Assembly: GCA_003255065.1 (NCBI GenBank)
Contig: QAOA01005809.1
Span: 8,700 to 72,699 of the forward strand
Origin: Cercis canadensis
Lineage: Eukaryota; Streptophyta; Magnoliopsida; Fabales; Fabaceae
Direction of reading: 5' to 3'
Length of the DNA: 64,000 nt
A model generated the notes under the pieces. The model ran no database searches and was not told where the DNA came from. It saw nothing but the letters and a program-made list of their open reading frames with translations. How positions within the stretch are numbered: position 1 is the first letter of the stretch; each line of letters begins with the position of its first letter. The position numbers and the translations under genes are program-made. Positions 50,201 to 60,083 of the stretch are shown here, piece after piece.

Positions 50201-53200
50201 TTTTCTATCCATACAACATACTTAATGTTAAGGAAAGATCTTTTACAGGAAGTTTGGCTAGTGATTTCTTGTAAGAACAATAGCCCTGTTCAGTTTATAA
50301 TGAGAATATTGCAATCTTCTTTCATATGTATTTTTATCATTATGCACATAATGATAAGGGAGGAGCTGCACAAGATGAAAATCTCACGTATGGTTCTCAA
50401 ATGCTTAGAAAAATTAGGATCTAGTCACAGATTAAGATGCTACAAGTAAATTTAAGTTTCATAACCACAAATCTCATAGAACATGCATAGGAATTTCCTG
50501 TTATAATATTTGAAGAGGACTGATTCTGAGAATATCTGCAGAGCATGGAGAAGGGCAAAACTAGAGTTTCCTGTGAAATACAACAATATTGATGTCATCT
50601 CTTTGCTTTCTTTGTTTTTTTCTTTGTTACAATCTTGTGGAGGATGTCTTATCCTCTGTATACCCAATCTTTGTTTTTTAACCAGTAATAAAATATATTC
50701 TTTTTGGAAAAAAAAAAAATCCTTTGATTTGGAAGTAAATCTTCTCAATACACCACCTCTCTGATTTTCCTATTTTTGGTATGCATAATAAGTTATTGCT
50801 TACAAAAAATCAGAATACAGAGATGATTTTATACCTCTTTTGGTAAAGACACCAATAAAGATGATAAAAGCAACCACCCAGCTTCTTTTTCAACTATGGC
50901 TGCCACAGGATTACGACTATTTTCTATCAGCATTTTCTTTGAAACTTGAAGCACTAATTTAGGCAACCTGCTCATCGCATATTGACAAAGCAAATCAATT
51001 AAGTACAACATTTCAGAAATAACCAATTTTTCGTTTGTTATCTTGCACAAAGACTATTGTGAAACTCCGAATGCAACCAAACAACAGGAATTCCATCACT
51101 CTTATATGCCTCGACCAAGTAAATCTATGTCATGTGAAGAAGTAAGCTAAAAGAGCATATCCTGTAACATTACTGGAACACCCATAATGTCCTTCCATGG
51201 GAGACAACAATGTGCAGCAGAACTAATACGATACATGAGTATCAAATAGAAAACAGCAACAGTACATTGTGATTTCAGTTTCTAAATGAAATACTACACC
51301 TACTTCATCCAAATTAAGGAAATTTATCTTCCTAATAATTGCAGATAGAGTAACTGAAGACAACACATCATCTATATTAACTACGCTATCAAACCACATT
51401 CATATTAAAATCTGGATTGTATAACACATCTAGTATTACATAAGAAAGTATACAATCAAAAGGACAGAATATTCCCAATTCAAGGTTGTTTATTGATTTA
51501 ATATATATACATAGGTTTTGAAAAATAACCAAATAGGCAAAAAAGAAACTGAAATTATCCAGCTATAAACAAAACAAAAAAGTGGGGCAGACAAGTTACC
51601 TGGTTGGGTAACCAAGAGGCAATTTTTGTGAAATAGACACTAAAGCTGACAAGACAGCAGCCTGCCCATGCAAAGAATCAAGCTCAAACTGCAAACTACT
51701 TCCCTGCAAAAACGAATTAAAGCCAATTGATAAAGTGGAATTTTATAGTAGAGCTACTTGATGGAGGTTTTTCTTTTCAATAATATCAAGACTCAATTAA
51801 AAGTTTTGCAAATAAATTGACAGACTAAATCAATTGCCATTATTTCCATAATGATGTTGCCTCTTTCCCTCTTAGACATATGAACTTACTGATGAGATAA
51901 GACAGAAATGGGTGACGTAATAGTATAGGATAGAGAACCCATCTGATAAGCTTTATCCCATAATGTGCTTGCTGATAGATTGTATAAGACTGGATATGAT
52001 TCAAATGTCAGCTTGGACAACATGACCCTTATATAAAAATGCTACTGAATTCACCTTAATTTTTTTTCTGCTCATTTATTGTTTTCTAAATATACTTTTT
52101 CCAATGCTGGGATCTTCCCAAATTATATTTTTACAATGTTAGAGACATTCCAAAATACTTCTATTTACAAATCGAAGATATGATAAAATGTATAACATTA
52201 ATGATCTTTCACAGGCATGTTACACGTAGGCTATATAAGGCTTTATCTCCTGACATTTGTGTGATGTGATCAAACAACCACTTTTTTTTATTGATAAAAG
52301 AATTGTATTAAGAACGGTATACACTCAGAGACACAAACAGATGAAGGCAAAGAATATAGGAGATGGCTAGAAAAGGAAACATGACTACATAGAATATTAA
52401 AAAGAAACGGCTAAAATTTCAAACAAGCTCAGCTGTATATAGTTCTATATAATGAGGGATTTAAACTGCACAGTCTAAGCATATAAAGACAGGAACGCAC
52501 CATAGCTTATCCTAAAACTTAATTCATTTTACCTTTTCGAAAGATACATTCTCTCTTGAAGCATTTAGGGTTGTCACCCCATATGAAATTAATCCACCAA
52601 CACAAGTCGGATCAACTTCAGCCAAAGCACGTAGAGTCAAAGCAGCCTCTATCCGTACCTAACCATATATTTCCAACAGATATTACAAAAGACATGAAAC
52701 AAAAACATCAATATAAGAATACTGCTGAGTGATACCATCGCGAGCACAGAAAAACAAGAACTAGAGTGTAACACCAAACTCAACTATACTCTATTTGGTA
52801 AAAAAGAATTAAGAACAATAAGAGTACAGAGGATAAGAACCAGGAGCTCTCCAGAGACAGAAAAAGTACAAAGATAACAGAGACAGTAAATTAAAATAGC
52901 TCAAAAGAAAAGAGCTCTCCAATCTCTCCAGAGGAACACCCAATCATACTCAGTAATTACTAGTATTGAAAATGTAAATCCCAACTTTCTGGTTGAAGTC
53001 ACCCAACCACCAAGTTAGAAATGTTAACGTACAGAGCTAGCTCTTCTAATTTTCTTTTAAAGGGGGTTCCATACAATTTACCTTTTCTTTTATTCATTCA
53101 TCCTAGTAACAGCTTTTTCAATTTTTACTGCTACCCTGCAGTGTCACATACTTTATAGATTAATACACGACAACTCAAATTTCTGGAATGATTCAAAGTT

Positions 53201-53797
53201 CTAATAAGGTCCAATAATTTAGGATAACTGGCCAAAAAAAAATTAACTTGAAATAAGAAAAACAATTCAATTTCCAAGACCTACAAATGAAAATATGTAA
53301 ACCACAACGTGTGACAGGAAAAGATTTTTTCTTTTCTCCTTTTCCATTATTCCCATGCTAGTTGAGTCTATAGCTATGTTTCCCTTCCCATTTTCATTAA
53401 AGAAATTATGTTACAAAGCTACATCACCTATTCCATTGTACCCTAACAGGGAAAAAGTATAAACCCCAACATGAACATGAATAGGGAATTAATAAATTCT
53501 ACCAGATCTTTGTTTAAACAAGAAAAATCATGAGCTTACTAGCTTTGAAGAATGAGACACTGCCGCAACTACAGTGTTGTCGAGAACTTCCTTAAATTCA
53601 AGCGGAACCTGCAAACAATCAAGTCAAAGAACTGTTTCATTTGGACTCTTTTCCTCTGGAAGTAGAAATATCTCATTTACATTCATTTGCGGATAGAAAC
53701 ATATATAGTTATCCCTTACCTCTCCCAGTGTTTTCAGAGTATATGACAATGTACGTAATGCAACAACTTTCACGGAAGGACCGGTTTCAGATTGAAG
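19006..53797 (-). CDS. SWEETIE: SWEETIE/HEATR5-type HEAT-repeat protein, 39 exons, 5' end missing
   Basis: One gene covers more than half the window. Thirty-nine exons sum to 5769 bases (1922 codons plus stop), every splice phase matches its neighbour, and I saw no in-frame stop. The protein is almost all helical HEAT-repeat sequence with an acidic tail holding DDWDTFQSF. Blocks such as [36 protein letters not shown] and [20 protein letters not shown] identify the plant SWEETIE/HEATR5 family. Arabidopsis SWEETIE affects sugar and trehalose metabolism and senescence. Yeast (Laa1) and animal HEATR5 relatives assist AP-1 clathrin adaptors, so a trafficking scaffold role is inferred. Full-length members have about 2200 residues, so about 400 N-terminal residues lie upstream, beyond the retroelements and gap. 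Introns are enlarged by mobile DNA. Confidence 0.93.
19009..19254 (-). repeat. Coding minisatellite: three repeats at the C-terminus of the SWEETIE-like protein
   Basis: The last 82 residues are three tandem units of 25, 29 and 28 residues built on QQKGxGDSPVExxDNSEKLE and SLAEQHxEY (19254-19180, 19179-19093, 19092-19009). The stop codon directly follows unit 3. DNA identity between units is high, so copy number probably varies. The units are polar and acidic, likely disordered or weakly helical. I do not recall them in Arabidopsis SWEETIE. Confidence 0.9.
23669..23816 (-). other. Likely GC-AG intron in the SWEETIE-like gene
   Basis: The exon ending at 23817 reads GGAAG and is followed by GCAAGC; the next exon starts after TTGCAG at 23668. 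Joining them gives KRK-WNLFLDG, which fits the family. No GT donor nearby keeps the frame. AG|GCAAG is the known consensus of rare U2-type GC-AG introns. Confidence 0.8.
27504..27986. mobile_element. Mutator-type foldback element with 9-bp TSD in a SWEETIE-like intron
   Basis: The 465-bp element (27513-27977) has terminal inverted repeats of roughly 215 bp, so nearly the whole element is a hairpin. Ends begin GGTTTAAATGTACTG. AATCTTTTT occurs directly outside both ends (27504-27512 and 27978-27986), a perfect 9-bp target duplication as made by Mutator-like transposases. There is no coding capacity. It lies between exons 29167 and 27453 and away from splice sites. Confidence 0.88.
31160..31236 (+). 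mobile_element. Possible LINE 3' end remnant
   Basis: GGATGTCTTATCCCCTGT followed by a T-rich stretch resembles 50636-50712 (GGATGTCTTATCCTCTGT then a poly(A) end). The shared block suggests two 3' ends of one LINE family in different introns of the same gene. Only the tail is recognisable and it stops where the copia LTR begins at 31237. Confidence 0.4.
31237..32690 (+). mobile_element. Copia fossil, left arm of an inverted pair
   Basis: Ty1/copia fragment with LTR 31237-31385 (starts TGTTACA), an initiator-Met primer-binding site at 31386 (TGGTATCAGAGC), a leader and a gag-type region at about 31790-32540. The gag region ends at the start of a second-family LTR (32541-32690, starts TGTTAGAATATT), itself followed by a primer-binding site. 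Pol is absent. The fragment is broken, with at least four breaks in the gag part, and looks old: about 90% similar by eye to the right arm. It sits in the 11.6-kb SWEETIE-like intron. Confidence 0.85.
32703..34667 (-). mobile_element. Copia fossil, right arm of the inverted pair
   Basis: The minus strand repeats the left-arm order: LTR 34667-34509, primer-binding site, leader, gag-type region at about 34055-33290, then the second-family LTR. About 440 bases are given twice around the single N at 33194 (32754-33193 and 33195-33634), probably an assembly artefact. Its gag region is better kept than that of the left arm. Pol is missing downstream of gag. The two arms meet near 32691-32703 as a large imperfect palindrome. 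Confidence 0.85.
34668..34925 (-). mobile_element. Copia RNase H end abutting the inverted pair
   Basis: The minus strand encodes the C-terminal RNase H part of a copia pol (family motifs [11 protein letters not shown] and KLGMINIY), then a purine tract and the LTR at 34667. The LTR therefore has pol on one side and gag on the other, as in head-to-tail copies sharing one LTR after recombination. Only this short pol end remains. Confidence 0.8.
34926..35224. other. Intron segment between copia fossils
   Basis: Intronic sequence that continues after the copia element at 40447. The last five bases, ACTCT (35220-35224), are the left target duplication of that element. An open frame on the minus strand here shows no family resemblance. 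Confidence 0.5.
35225..40446 (+). mobile_element. Nearly complete Ty1/copia retrotransposon
   Basis: LTRs at 35225-35480 and 40005-40446 (the latter inflated by a duplicated segment around the N at 40259) and a target duplication ACTCT at 35220-35224 and 40447-40451. A primer-binding site follows at 35481 and a purine tract TTGAGGGGGAG at 39994-40004. Parts in copia order: gag from about 35500 with a zinc knuckle near 36300, protease (DSGAS) near 36610, integrase about 36990-37800, reverse transcriptase about 38450-39250 (YVDD), RNase H about 39500-39990. The layout is whole but coding is broken in about three or four places. LTRs differ by about 4% by eye, suggesting one to a few million years depending on the rate used. 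Confidence 0.92.
40074..40446 (+). repeat. LTR segment duplicated around a single N (40259)
   Basis: Bases 40074-40258 recur at 40260-40446. Both are the inner part of the 3' LTR of the copia element. The single N between them again looks like unmerged overlap rather than biology. Confidence 0.8.
40821..53797 (-). CDS. SWEETIE: SWEETIE-like exon block 1 (first 21 exons in window)
   Basis: Exons 5' to 3' on the minus strand: 53797-53720, 53608-53540, 52658-52533, 51703-51600, 50967-50835, 50065-49959, 48394-48284, 48170-48000, 46333-46247, 45739-45646, 44997-44929, 44841-44719, 44636-44568, 44443-44339, 44156-44068, 42797-42641, 41836-41687, 41509-41460, 41315-41216, 41113-41057, 40888-40821. 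Borders are GT-AG; one donor is weak (GTCTCT after 46247). The block encodes the central HEAT region, including [24 protein letters not shown] and [18 protein letters not shown]. The first exon listed begins at a codon boundary well inside the family alignment, showing that earlier exons exist elsewhere. Confidence 0.9.
41960..42016 (+). repeat. Poly(T) run with two Ns
   Basis: A T-rich homopolymer of about 50 bases is interrupted by NN at 41993-41994, inside the intron between exons 42641 and 41836. It is probably a sequencing-limited homopolymer or the tail of a minus-strand retroposon. Confidence 0.6.
45528..45549. repeat. (AT)n microsatellite
   Basis: An AT dinucleotide run of about 11 units in a SWEETIE-like intron; likely length-polymorphic. 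Confidence 0.85.
45849..46195. mobile_element. Foldback MITE-like element in a SWEETIE-like intron
   Basis: Left TAAATTAGTCCCCCAAAGG followed by TTAAGTGAAATT is mirrored at the right end (TAAATTACAAGGACCCC then TTAAGTGAAATT on the minus strand). The imperfect inverted ends are about 45 bp around a roughly 250-bp core. No clear target duplication or coding capacity. Class uncertain, perhaps Mutator-like. Confidence 0.6.
46800..47260 (+). mobile_element. Possible LINE remnant (zf-RVT-like end of pol)
   Basis: A short + strand frame near 47090-47160 reads [16 protein letters not shown], resembling the HC...A..LW pattern at the C-terminal zf-RVT domain of plant LINE reverse transcriptases. Upstream and downstream frames are decayed. 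It lies in the intron between exons 48000 and 46333. Confidence 0.45.
48581..48811. repeat. Direct duplication around a single N (48696)
   Basis: Bases 48581-48695 recur at 48697-48811 with about one change. Same unmerged-overlap signature as elsewhere; intronic. Confidence 0.85.
49013..49400. mobile_element. Foldback MITE in a SWEETIE-like intron
   Basis: The two ends are inverted copies over about 120 bases. Both contain GGTTCCAAAAGTT, CCATTTGGTGCCAAACAA and CAATTTGGTTCCTCCC blocks in the same order from the outside in. A short AT-rich core separates them. No target duplication is clear and there is no coding capacity. Confidence 0.75.
50510..50712 (+). mobile_element. Probable LINE 3' end with poly(A)
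   Basis: GGATGTCTTATCCTCTGT, a T-rich 3' stretch, AATAAAATATA and an A12 tail at about 50708 resemble the 3' end of a plant L1-type LINE. The similar block at 31160-31236 supports a shared family. No reverse transcriptase is recognisable here. Confidence 0.5.
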
Positions 53798-53886
53798 CTG
53801 CAAGTTGCAAAAAAGAAAAGTGGAAAAGATTCCATATGCATCACTAACATAGCATTAAAGCTGAATATGCAAAACTAGAGAAAAAT

Positions 53887-54520
53887 TGTTGTAGGATATT
53901 CTACTGTTACCCTCTAAGGGTAGTTCTGTAATTCTGCTATATTATGTAATATATACATATTAGAGTGTGTGTGTATGTAAAATAGAAATATATGAAGAGA
54001 CGTTTCCATTCCCTCTTCCCCCCCGTTCTCTCTTCCTCTCAATACTCTGTTCTGTAAAATTCAACTTGGTATCAGAGCCTATACCGGCCAGGAAGAGGAA
54101 ATCGCCGGCGATCAGAACCCATCTCCTAATTTTAGTGTTCCAGGCTTCCACATGGCTGAATTGAATATCGTCACCCATTGCCCAAAATCGTTCATGTAGC
54201 TGCATTCTATTGAACTCCTTTGAAGCTCTCTATCAAAGCTTTCTAGGTTGGTTTCAAAGCTCTTTGTTGAAGCTTTCTAGGTTGGTCATTTTTCAGCTGT
54301 GTTTCTGTAATATTTCATCTAGAGATGTCATTAATAGTGGTAGTGGTGAGAGGATAAGTCAGCTCCTAGAAACACCACCAATGGTGGTGTGAGTCAATTT
54401 GGCACTTCTGTTGAGAACCCTGCTCTTCAGATTAGTTCTAAGAAGCTAGAAGGAATGAATTATCTTGCTTGGTCTAGAGCATGTACTCTTTCTTTGACAG
54501 CCAGATGTCTGTATGGTTAT
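53887..54520 (+). mobile_element. Copia fossil 5' end, interrupted by another copia
   Basis: An LTR at about 53887-54063 (starts TGTTGTAGG) is followed by the primer-binding site TGGTATCAGAGC near 54067 and a leader. A gag start with the copia pattern LxGMNYLxWSR lies near 54395-54520. There the LTR of a minus-strand copia begins, so this older element was split by the insertion. The remainder is not visible before the gap. It is broken. It lies just upstream of the first SWEETIE-like exon in the window. Confidence 0.8.
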
Positions 54521-56394
54521 TGTGAGAATAGTGGAAAGGGTTGTGAGACTAGCTTCTCACATCTATTATTTATACTAAATGTACAACAATAACGGGCCTA
54601 ATCATGGGCCTAATCATAAGCTAATTACAAGCCTAAAAATATGCTATAATAACTACAGTATTTACAGCTAATATTCTAACACTCCCCCTCAAGCTGGAGC
54701 ACACATATTATATGTTCCAAGCTTGTTACAAATGTAGTTAACCTGAGGGCCTCCGAGAGACTTAGTGAATATGTCTGCTAGCTGGTCATTTGATCTAACA
54801 AAACTAGTAGCAATATCCCCTGAAAGTATTTTCTGTCTAATAAAGTGACAGTCAATCTCTATATGTTTGGTCCTTTCATGGAAGACTGGATTGGAGGCAA
54901 TGTGGAGAGCTGCTTGGTTATCGCATATTAGTTTCATCTGTTGAATCTTCATGAATTTTAACTCCTGAAGTAATTGTTTCAGCCATATGAGCTCACAAGT
55001 TGCTTTAGCCATGGCTTGGTATTCTACCTCAGCTGTGGATAGAGCAACAACTGATTGTTTCTTGCTCTTCCATGACACTAGATTGCCCCCAACAAATACA
55101 CAATATCCAGTGGTTAAGTGTCTATCGTATGGACAGCCTGCCCAGTCAGCATCTGAATATCCAACCACCTGAGTATGTCCTCTACTTTCATACAATAGGC
55201 CTTTACCTGGTGCCTTATTGATGTATTTTAAAATATGAACTACTGCATCCCAATGACTGTCACACGGAGCACTTAGAAATTGACTAAGTACACTCATAGG
55301 GAAGGCAATATCAGGACGTGTCACTGTAAGGTAGTTGAGTTTCCCAACAAGTCTCCGATATCTACTAGGATCTGATAAAGGCTCCCCCTGATCAGGTAGG
55401 AGCTTAACATTTGGATCCATTGGAGTCTCCACAGGTTTGCAGTTTGACATACTTGTTTCTTTCAATATATCCAATGTATATTTTTGCTGTGAGATGGTAA
55501 CACCCTTTCGGGATTGAGCGACTTCTATTCCTAGAAAATACTTGAGTTTGCCCAAATCTTTTGTCTAAAAGTGCTGGAATAGATGTTGCTTGAGTTTTTG
55601 TATGCCTTCTTGATCATTCCCTGCAATCACAATGTCATCCACATAGACAATCAAGTACATGCATCGGTTAAGGGATAAGTGAAAGTAAAAGACTGAATGA
55701 TCAGCCTCACTCCGAGTCATACCAAACTGTAGGACAACTGAACTAAATCTCCCAAACCAAGCCCATGGAGATTGTTTAAGTCCATAAAGAGATCGGTGAA
55801 GTCGACACACCAATCTAGACTCCCCCTAAGCAACAAATCCAGGGGCTTGCTCCATATAAACTTCCTCTTGCAATTCGCCATGTAGAAAAGCATTTTTAAT
55901 ATCCAATTGATAAAGGGGCCAGTGGTGAATGGAAGCCATAGAGAGAAAGAGGCGAACAGAGGCCATCTTGGCAACTGGAGAGAAGGTATCACCATAATCA
56001 AGTCCGTAGATCTGGGTGTATCCCTTGGCAACCAAACGGGCTTTCAAACGATCTATTTGGCCATCAGGATCAACTTTGACTGTATAAACCCAACGACAAC
56101 CAACAGTGGATTTACCACGTGGTAGAGGCACCAAATCCCAAGTGCTATTAGAGTCTAAAGCAGCCATCTCATCAATCATTGCCTTATGCCAGCCTGGGTC
56201 AGAAAGTGTTTCACCTACATTTTTAGGAATAGAAACAGGAGACAAAAACAACACAAAAGTAGAATATTGTGGAGACAAACGGTGATAGCTCACAAAATTA
56301 TAAATGGGATAAGGATTGCGAGTAGAACGAATACATTTGCGGTCAGCAATAGATCGGTCCAAGTCAGAGATCGGAACCTGAGAAGTGACTGGAG
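54521..56394 (-). mobile_element. Copia fossil on the minus strand, running into the gap
   Basis: The 3' LTR is 54681-54521 (begins TGTTAGAATATT on the minus strand), of the same family as the LTRs at 32541-32690. Upstream on the minus strand are the purine tract, RNase H (about 54690-55200), reverse transcriptase with YVDD near 55640, and the start of the RT region up to about 56360. The 5' half is in or beyond the gap. Coding is broken in about two or three places. It is inserted into the gag of the + strand copia at 53887. Confidence 0.88.
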
Positions 56395-56560
56395 NNNNNN
56401 NNNNNNNNNNNNNNNNNNNNNNNNNNNNNNNNNNNNNNNNNNNNNNNNNNNNNNNNNNNNNNNNNNNNNNNNNNNNNNNNNNNNNNNNNNNNNNNNNNNN
56501 NNNNNNNNNNNNNNNNNNNNNNNNNNNNNNNNNNNNNNNNNNNNNNNNNNNNNNNNNNNN
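56395..56560. other. Assembly gap (166 Ns)
   Basis: An unbroken run of N. The sequence on the left is minus-strand copia reverse transcriptase; on the right it is AT-rich and unrelated. The gap hides the rest of the copia elements and may stand for more DNA than its nominal length. Confidence 0.99.
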
Positions 56561-57685
56561 GGTGGGACTCAGCCAAAAATACTAAAATCATAAATTTTCA
56601 TCTAATAAAAAATCTAAACTCATTTACCGTTAAACCGAACTGAAATTTAGTGAAAAAGTTTACAAGATGTAACTCTTCAATCTGAACGGTGAAATTATGT
56701 ATCAAATAATTTTATACATTGAAATAAACTTAAAAATTTTGACTTAAAGATAAAATAACTAAAATTATACATTTTATGAATATGGAAGGACTCAAAGTTT
56801 ATTTTTAAAGAAGGGAGACCAAAAAATTTAAATTATTAAAATAAGAAAACTAAAATTAAAATTAAGCCTTATACTTATTTTTTATTGTTAATTAATAATT
56901 TATTTAAATAAACACTGGGCTGACACACATTTACCATCACGGCCTTGTAGGCCAAGGCAGGGGCCATACGACTTCGACTTGTTTTAAACCCTTCCTTTAA
57001 TGTCCAACCCAATTTCGGCCACGACCCGAAGTCCTTAGACTACCATAATGTGAATGTTCTTCCCCTATCCTGTACAGTGACATCCTTCTTTGGACTGATG
57101 AATTAGGTGTTGCTATCCCACATATTAGTCTTATTTATGTCAAAACATTCATCTATCAAAATTAATTCTTTTAAAACTCAATATTATTTATAATCTAATC
57201 CAAACATACACATAGTAAAAAAAGGTAACGACTCGAAAAATATCAAAACAAAATGGCATTGCAAAAATATTGTACTTTTCCCCCTTAATTCTTTCAACCT
57301 CTGTATTTTTAAATATAAACAATACATGAACAAAAGAATGGGAAAACTTTAAATTATTCATTCGTTTTTAAATGTGGTTTAATTTCTAAATTCCTTATGT
57401 ATTATTCAAATGAGCTATGTTTTTAAAGAGTAACGAAATCCAAATTTTTTCACTTTTTCTTTATAATATTTGTATACTTAATACTATTTGAAATTAACTC
57501 AACAAAACAGTAAAATAAAAATGGTGGGGAATATGAATTAAAAGGTATAAAAATATTGAAAAATTGATTTAATTCATTCATTATATAAAATTAATAAAAT
57601 ATCCTTGAATTGAGTTACTCAATTATTTTATTTATATTTGTAAACATAATATATACTAAATATAATAATTAAATATGAGTAAATT
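56561..57685. other. AT-rich non-coding DNA
   Basis: No host exon, RNA gene or retroelement part is recognisable. A slightly GC-richer patch at about 56920-57060 has no open frame of note. I specifically looked for upstream SWEETIE-like exons on the minus strand and saw none. Confidence 0.5.
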
Positions 57686-58040
57686 TTTTTTTGTCCTTGA
57701 AAAATGTTCTTATTGTCACTTTAATCCCTAATTTATTTTTTGTGCCAATTTAGTCATTGAATTTATATTTTTTCTACCAATTTAGTCATCCATCTAGGTC
57801 TGTTATTGAGGTTTGACGGAAATTTTCATGTGTCATGTTAAGTGATGATGTGGCAATGTGACATGACATTAAAAAAAGCGTAAAACCCAATTTTAATTCT
57901 TGAAAAATGCTTCTATTGTCACTTTAGTATCTTTTTTTTTTGTGTCAATTTAGTCATTAAATTTATGTTTCATCTGCCAATTTAGTTATCTATTTGGATT
58001 CATTAGTGAGGTTGGACAAAAATTTTCACGTGACACGTTA
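57686..58040. repeat. Two diverged tandem copies of a 'fail to code' MITE-like unit
   Basis: About 57686-57840 and 57888-58040 share the same order of blocks: CTTGAAAAATG, TTGTCACTTTA, CAATTTAGTCATT, CAATTTAGT, GAGGTTTGAC/GAGGTTGGAC and AAAATTTTCA. The T-rich, CAATTTAGTC-rich style is that of Mutator-like MITE ends in many eudicots. The copies are in direct orientation, about 200 bases apart, and about 80% similar. Confidence 0.7.
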
Positions 58041-60083
58041 TCATTCTCACTCTATTTCTCTTGCTTCACAACTCTAATGGCTGAAAACAGCACCGAGAGA
58101 ATGAGAACCATTGCTACAACTTAAGGGGATTCTGATCAAGTTTGGCTAATGCTAAAAGAACCCAACATGAATATACAGAAATACAAAAAAAAAAGACTTG
58201 AGAATGCCCAAGTCTATAATAAAAAAAGCAATAGTTCTTTACAGAATGATGGCAAAATCATAAATATGGTTTTAGCTTATGAATCTTCCGGAAACAAATC
58301 GGTCCAATCATTACAAAAAGGATATCCTTCTTTCACAGTAATTCAGAATCTTCAATTGTGAACAATACCAATTTAGGGCCAATCAAATACCCTATTGTGA
58401 TTATCTTTACAATTTCGATGATGCTCTGAATTTGAATGAAACAACAAATCATCAATAAAATTGAAAACACTATGGTTACAGGTTATGTTGCACGGGGACG
58501 CGTCTCATATTCGGTACGGAGACAAAATGTGGGTACAACAATTTTTAAAAAAACAGGATACGGGGGCGCCACGTGTATATATATATATATAATAATAAAA
58601 AAAATAAATAATANGTTAAAATTTTTAAACATTAAAAAATATTAATCATTAATTCTTAACAAATAAATAACATCTAATAATTAACTAATATTAAGTATTA
58701 ACTCAAAAAAAATAACAACTAGCAGTTTTTTTTTAAAAAAAAAAATCAACCCCTCCCCCTCTCTCTTTCTTTCTCACGTTTGCTTCCATGTCGTAGCAAA
58801 ATTGTGAATGTAGCTTAGCATTTCCTTTTCTCAAAACCAGTTTTGGACAGTGCTTTTAAAGTCAATATTGCTGCTTTCTCTTTCTCTCCAATTCCATTTG
58901 TCTTTTGGGCTCACTGTAGATGTCGTATTTTTTCTAGGGATGTTATACTTTTTTCAAAAATAAAAATGCATGCATCATTTTAAAAAAAAAAAAAAATTGT
59001 GCTCTTGGGCTTAGTTTTATGAAAAAGATTCATTTATACAAAATTCATATGTATAGCCTAACTTTTCCATTAGGTCCAACTGGTCTATTTTTATTTTATA
59101 ATATTTTTTGTATTTTGTAAATTTAAAGTATTTTTCTCAAAAAAAAATGTGTTAGTAAATAAGTCACCAAAAAAAATTTTAGCTTAAAATTTTTCTTTTG
59201 CATCATAAAATTTATTTAGACCAATGAAATGCAAAAGAAAATCTACCTAAGAATCTAATTGGCCCAAAATTTAAATGTGGTATGAAGATATTTTGGGGTC
59301 AAGGGCAAATTTGGAAGAAAAAGAATAAGAAAGTGAGAGGAAAGTGGGGGAAAGAGAAAAGGAAGGTGAGTGGAAATTTCTTAAGAAGGAGAAGATAGAA
59401 ATATCTAAAGGAAAAAAAAAAAAAAGTAAGAGGGGACTAGAGAGAAAGAACCCAACGTGAAATAGAGGAAGAGAGCTACAGAAAGAAGGGGACCTAGCAA
59501 AATAGAGAGAATAGAAAAGGGAGAAGAGAAAAAGAAAAAGGGGAGAATAGAGACTAGAGAAAAGAAAACCAAGAGGAGCTACAGGAAAATAATTTGGGGA
59601 GATGGAGGCAAAACTTGTATGCAAAGCAAGAAGAATGGAGAGCATGTGAGAATAGATTCGGTGAAGGAAGAGTCCAACAAGCTTGAAGGTGGAGGTGATT
59701 TCACTCAGATATGACCCATTTTACTCGAATTTGAGGTGGATTTACATGAATTTGTATGGTTTCTCTTTGAATATGAGGTTTATTACCTTTGGGTAGCAAG
59801 TGTTTAGGCTCTTTCTTAGTGTTTCTATACCCATTACTTCTTAATTTAGACTTGTCTATGTTTTTAATTGTTTAATTTTGGTTAGTTGTTACATTGGTTG
59901 AAGATGGAGTTTAATCTTTGCTGAAGATATCATGTTCCCTTTTATTAGACACGCCCGTGTCATGCCAGTGTACACGGCCATGTTAGCGTTAGACACACCC
60001 GTGTTATACCAGTGGATTACCCATGTCAGTTCCTAGTTAGTATACACACCCGTGTAAATATCGCCAGTTAGTGAACATGCCCA
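58041..60083. other. Gene-poor DNA with purine-rich tract and copia-flanking repeats
   Basis: It holds an (AT)n run near 58575-58592, one N at 58614 in AT-rich sequence, and a long purine-rich stretch on the + strand at about 59290-59680. The apparent open frame on the opposite strand of that stretch is only low-complexity Ser/Phe/Leu. At 59945-60090 near-palindromes of the form ACACxCCCGTGT recur about five times, a pattern often seen in plant LTR-element debris. No gene is supported. Confidence 0.5.

Noticed and set aside
56186-56593. Frames running through the gap
   Set aside because: They exist only because Ns hide stop codons.
59271-59645. 124-codon minus-strand frame rich in Ser, Phe and Leu
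   Set aside because: It is only a long purine-rich tract read from the other strand; low complexity with no domain.
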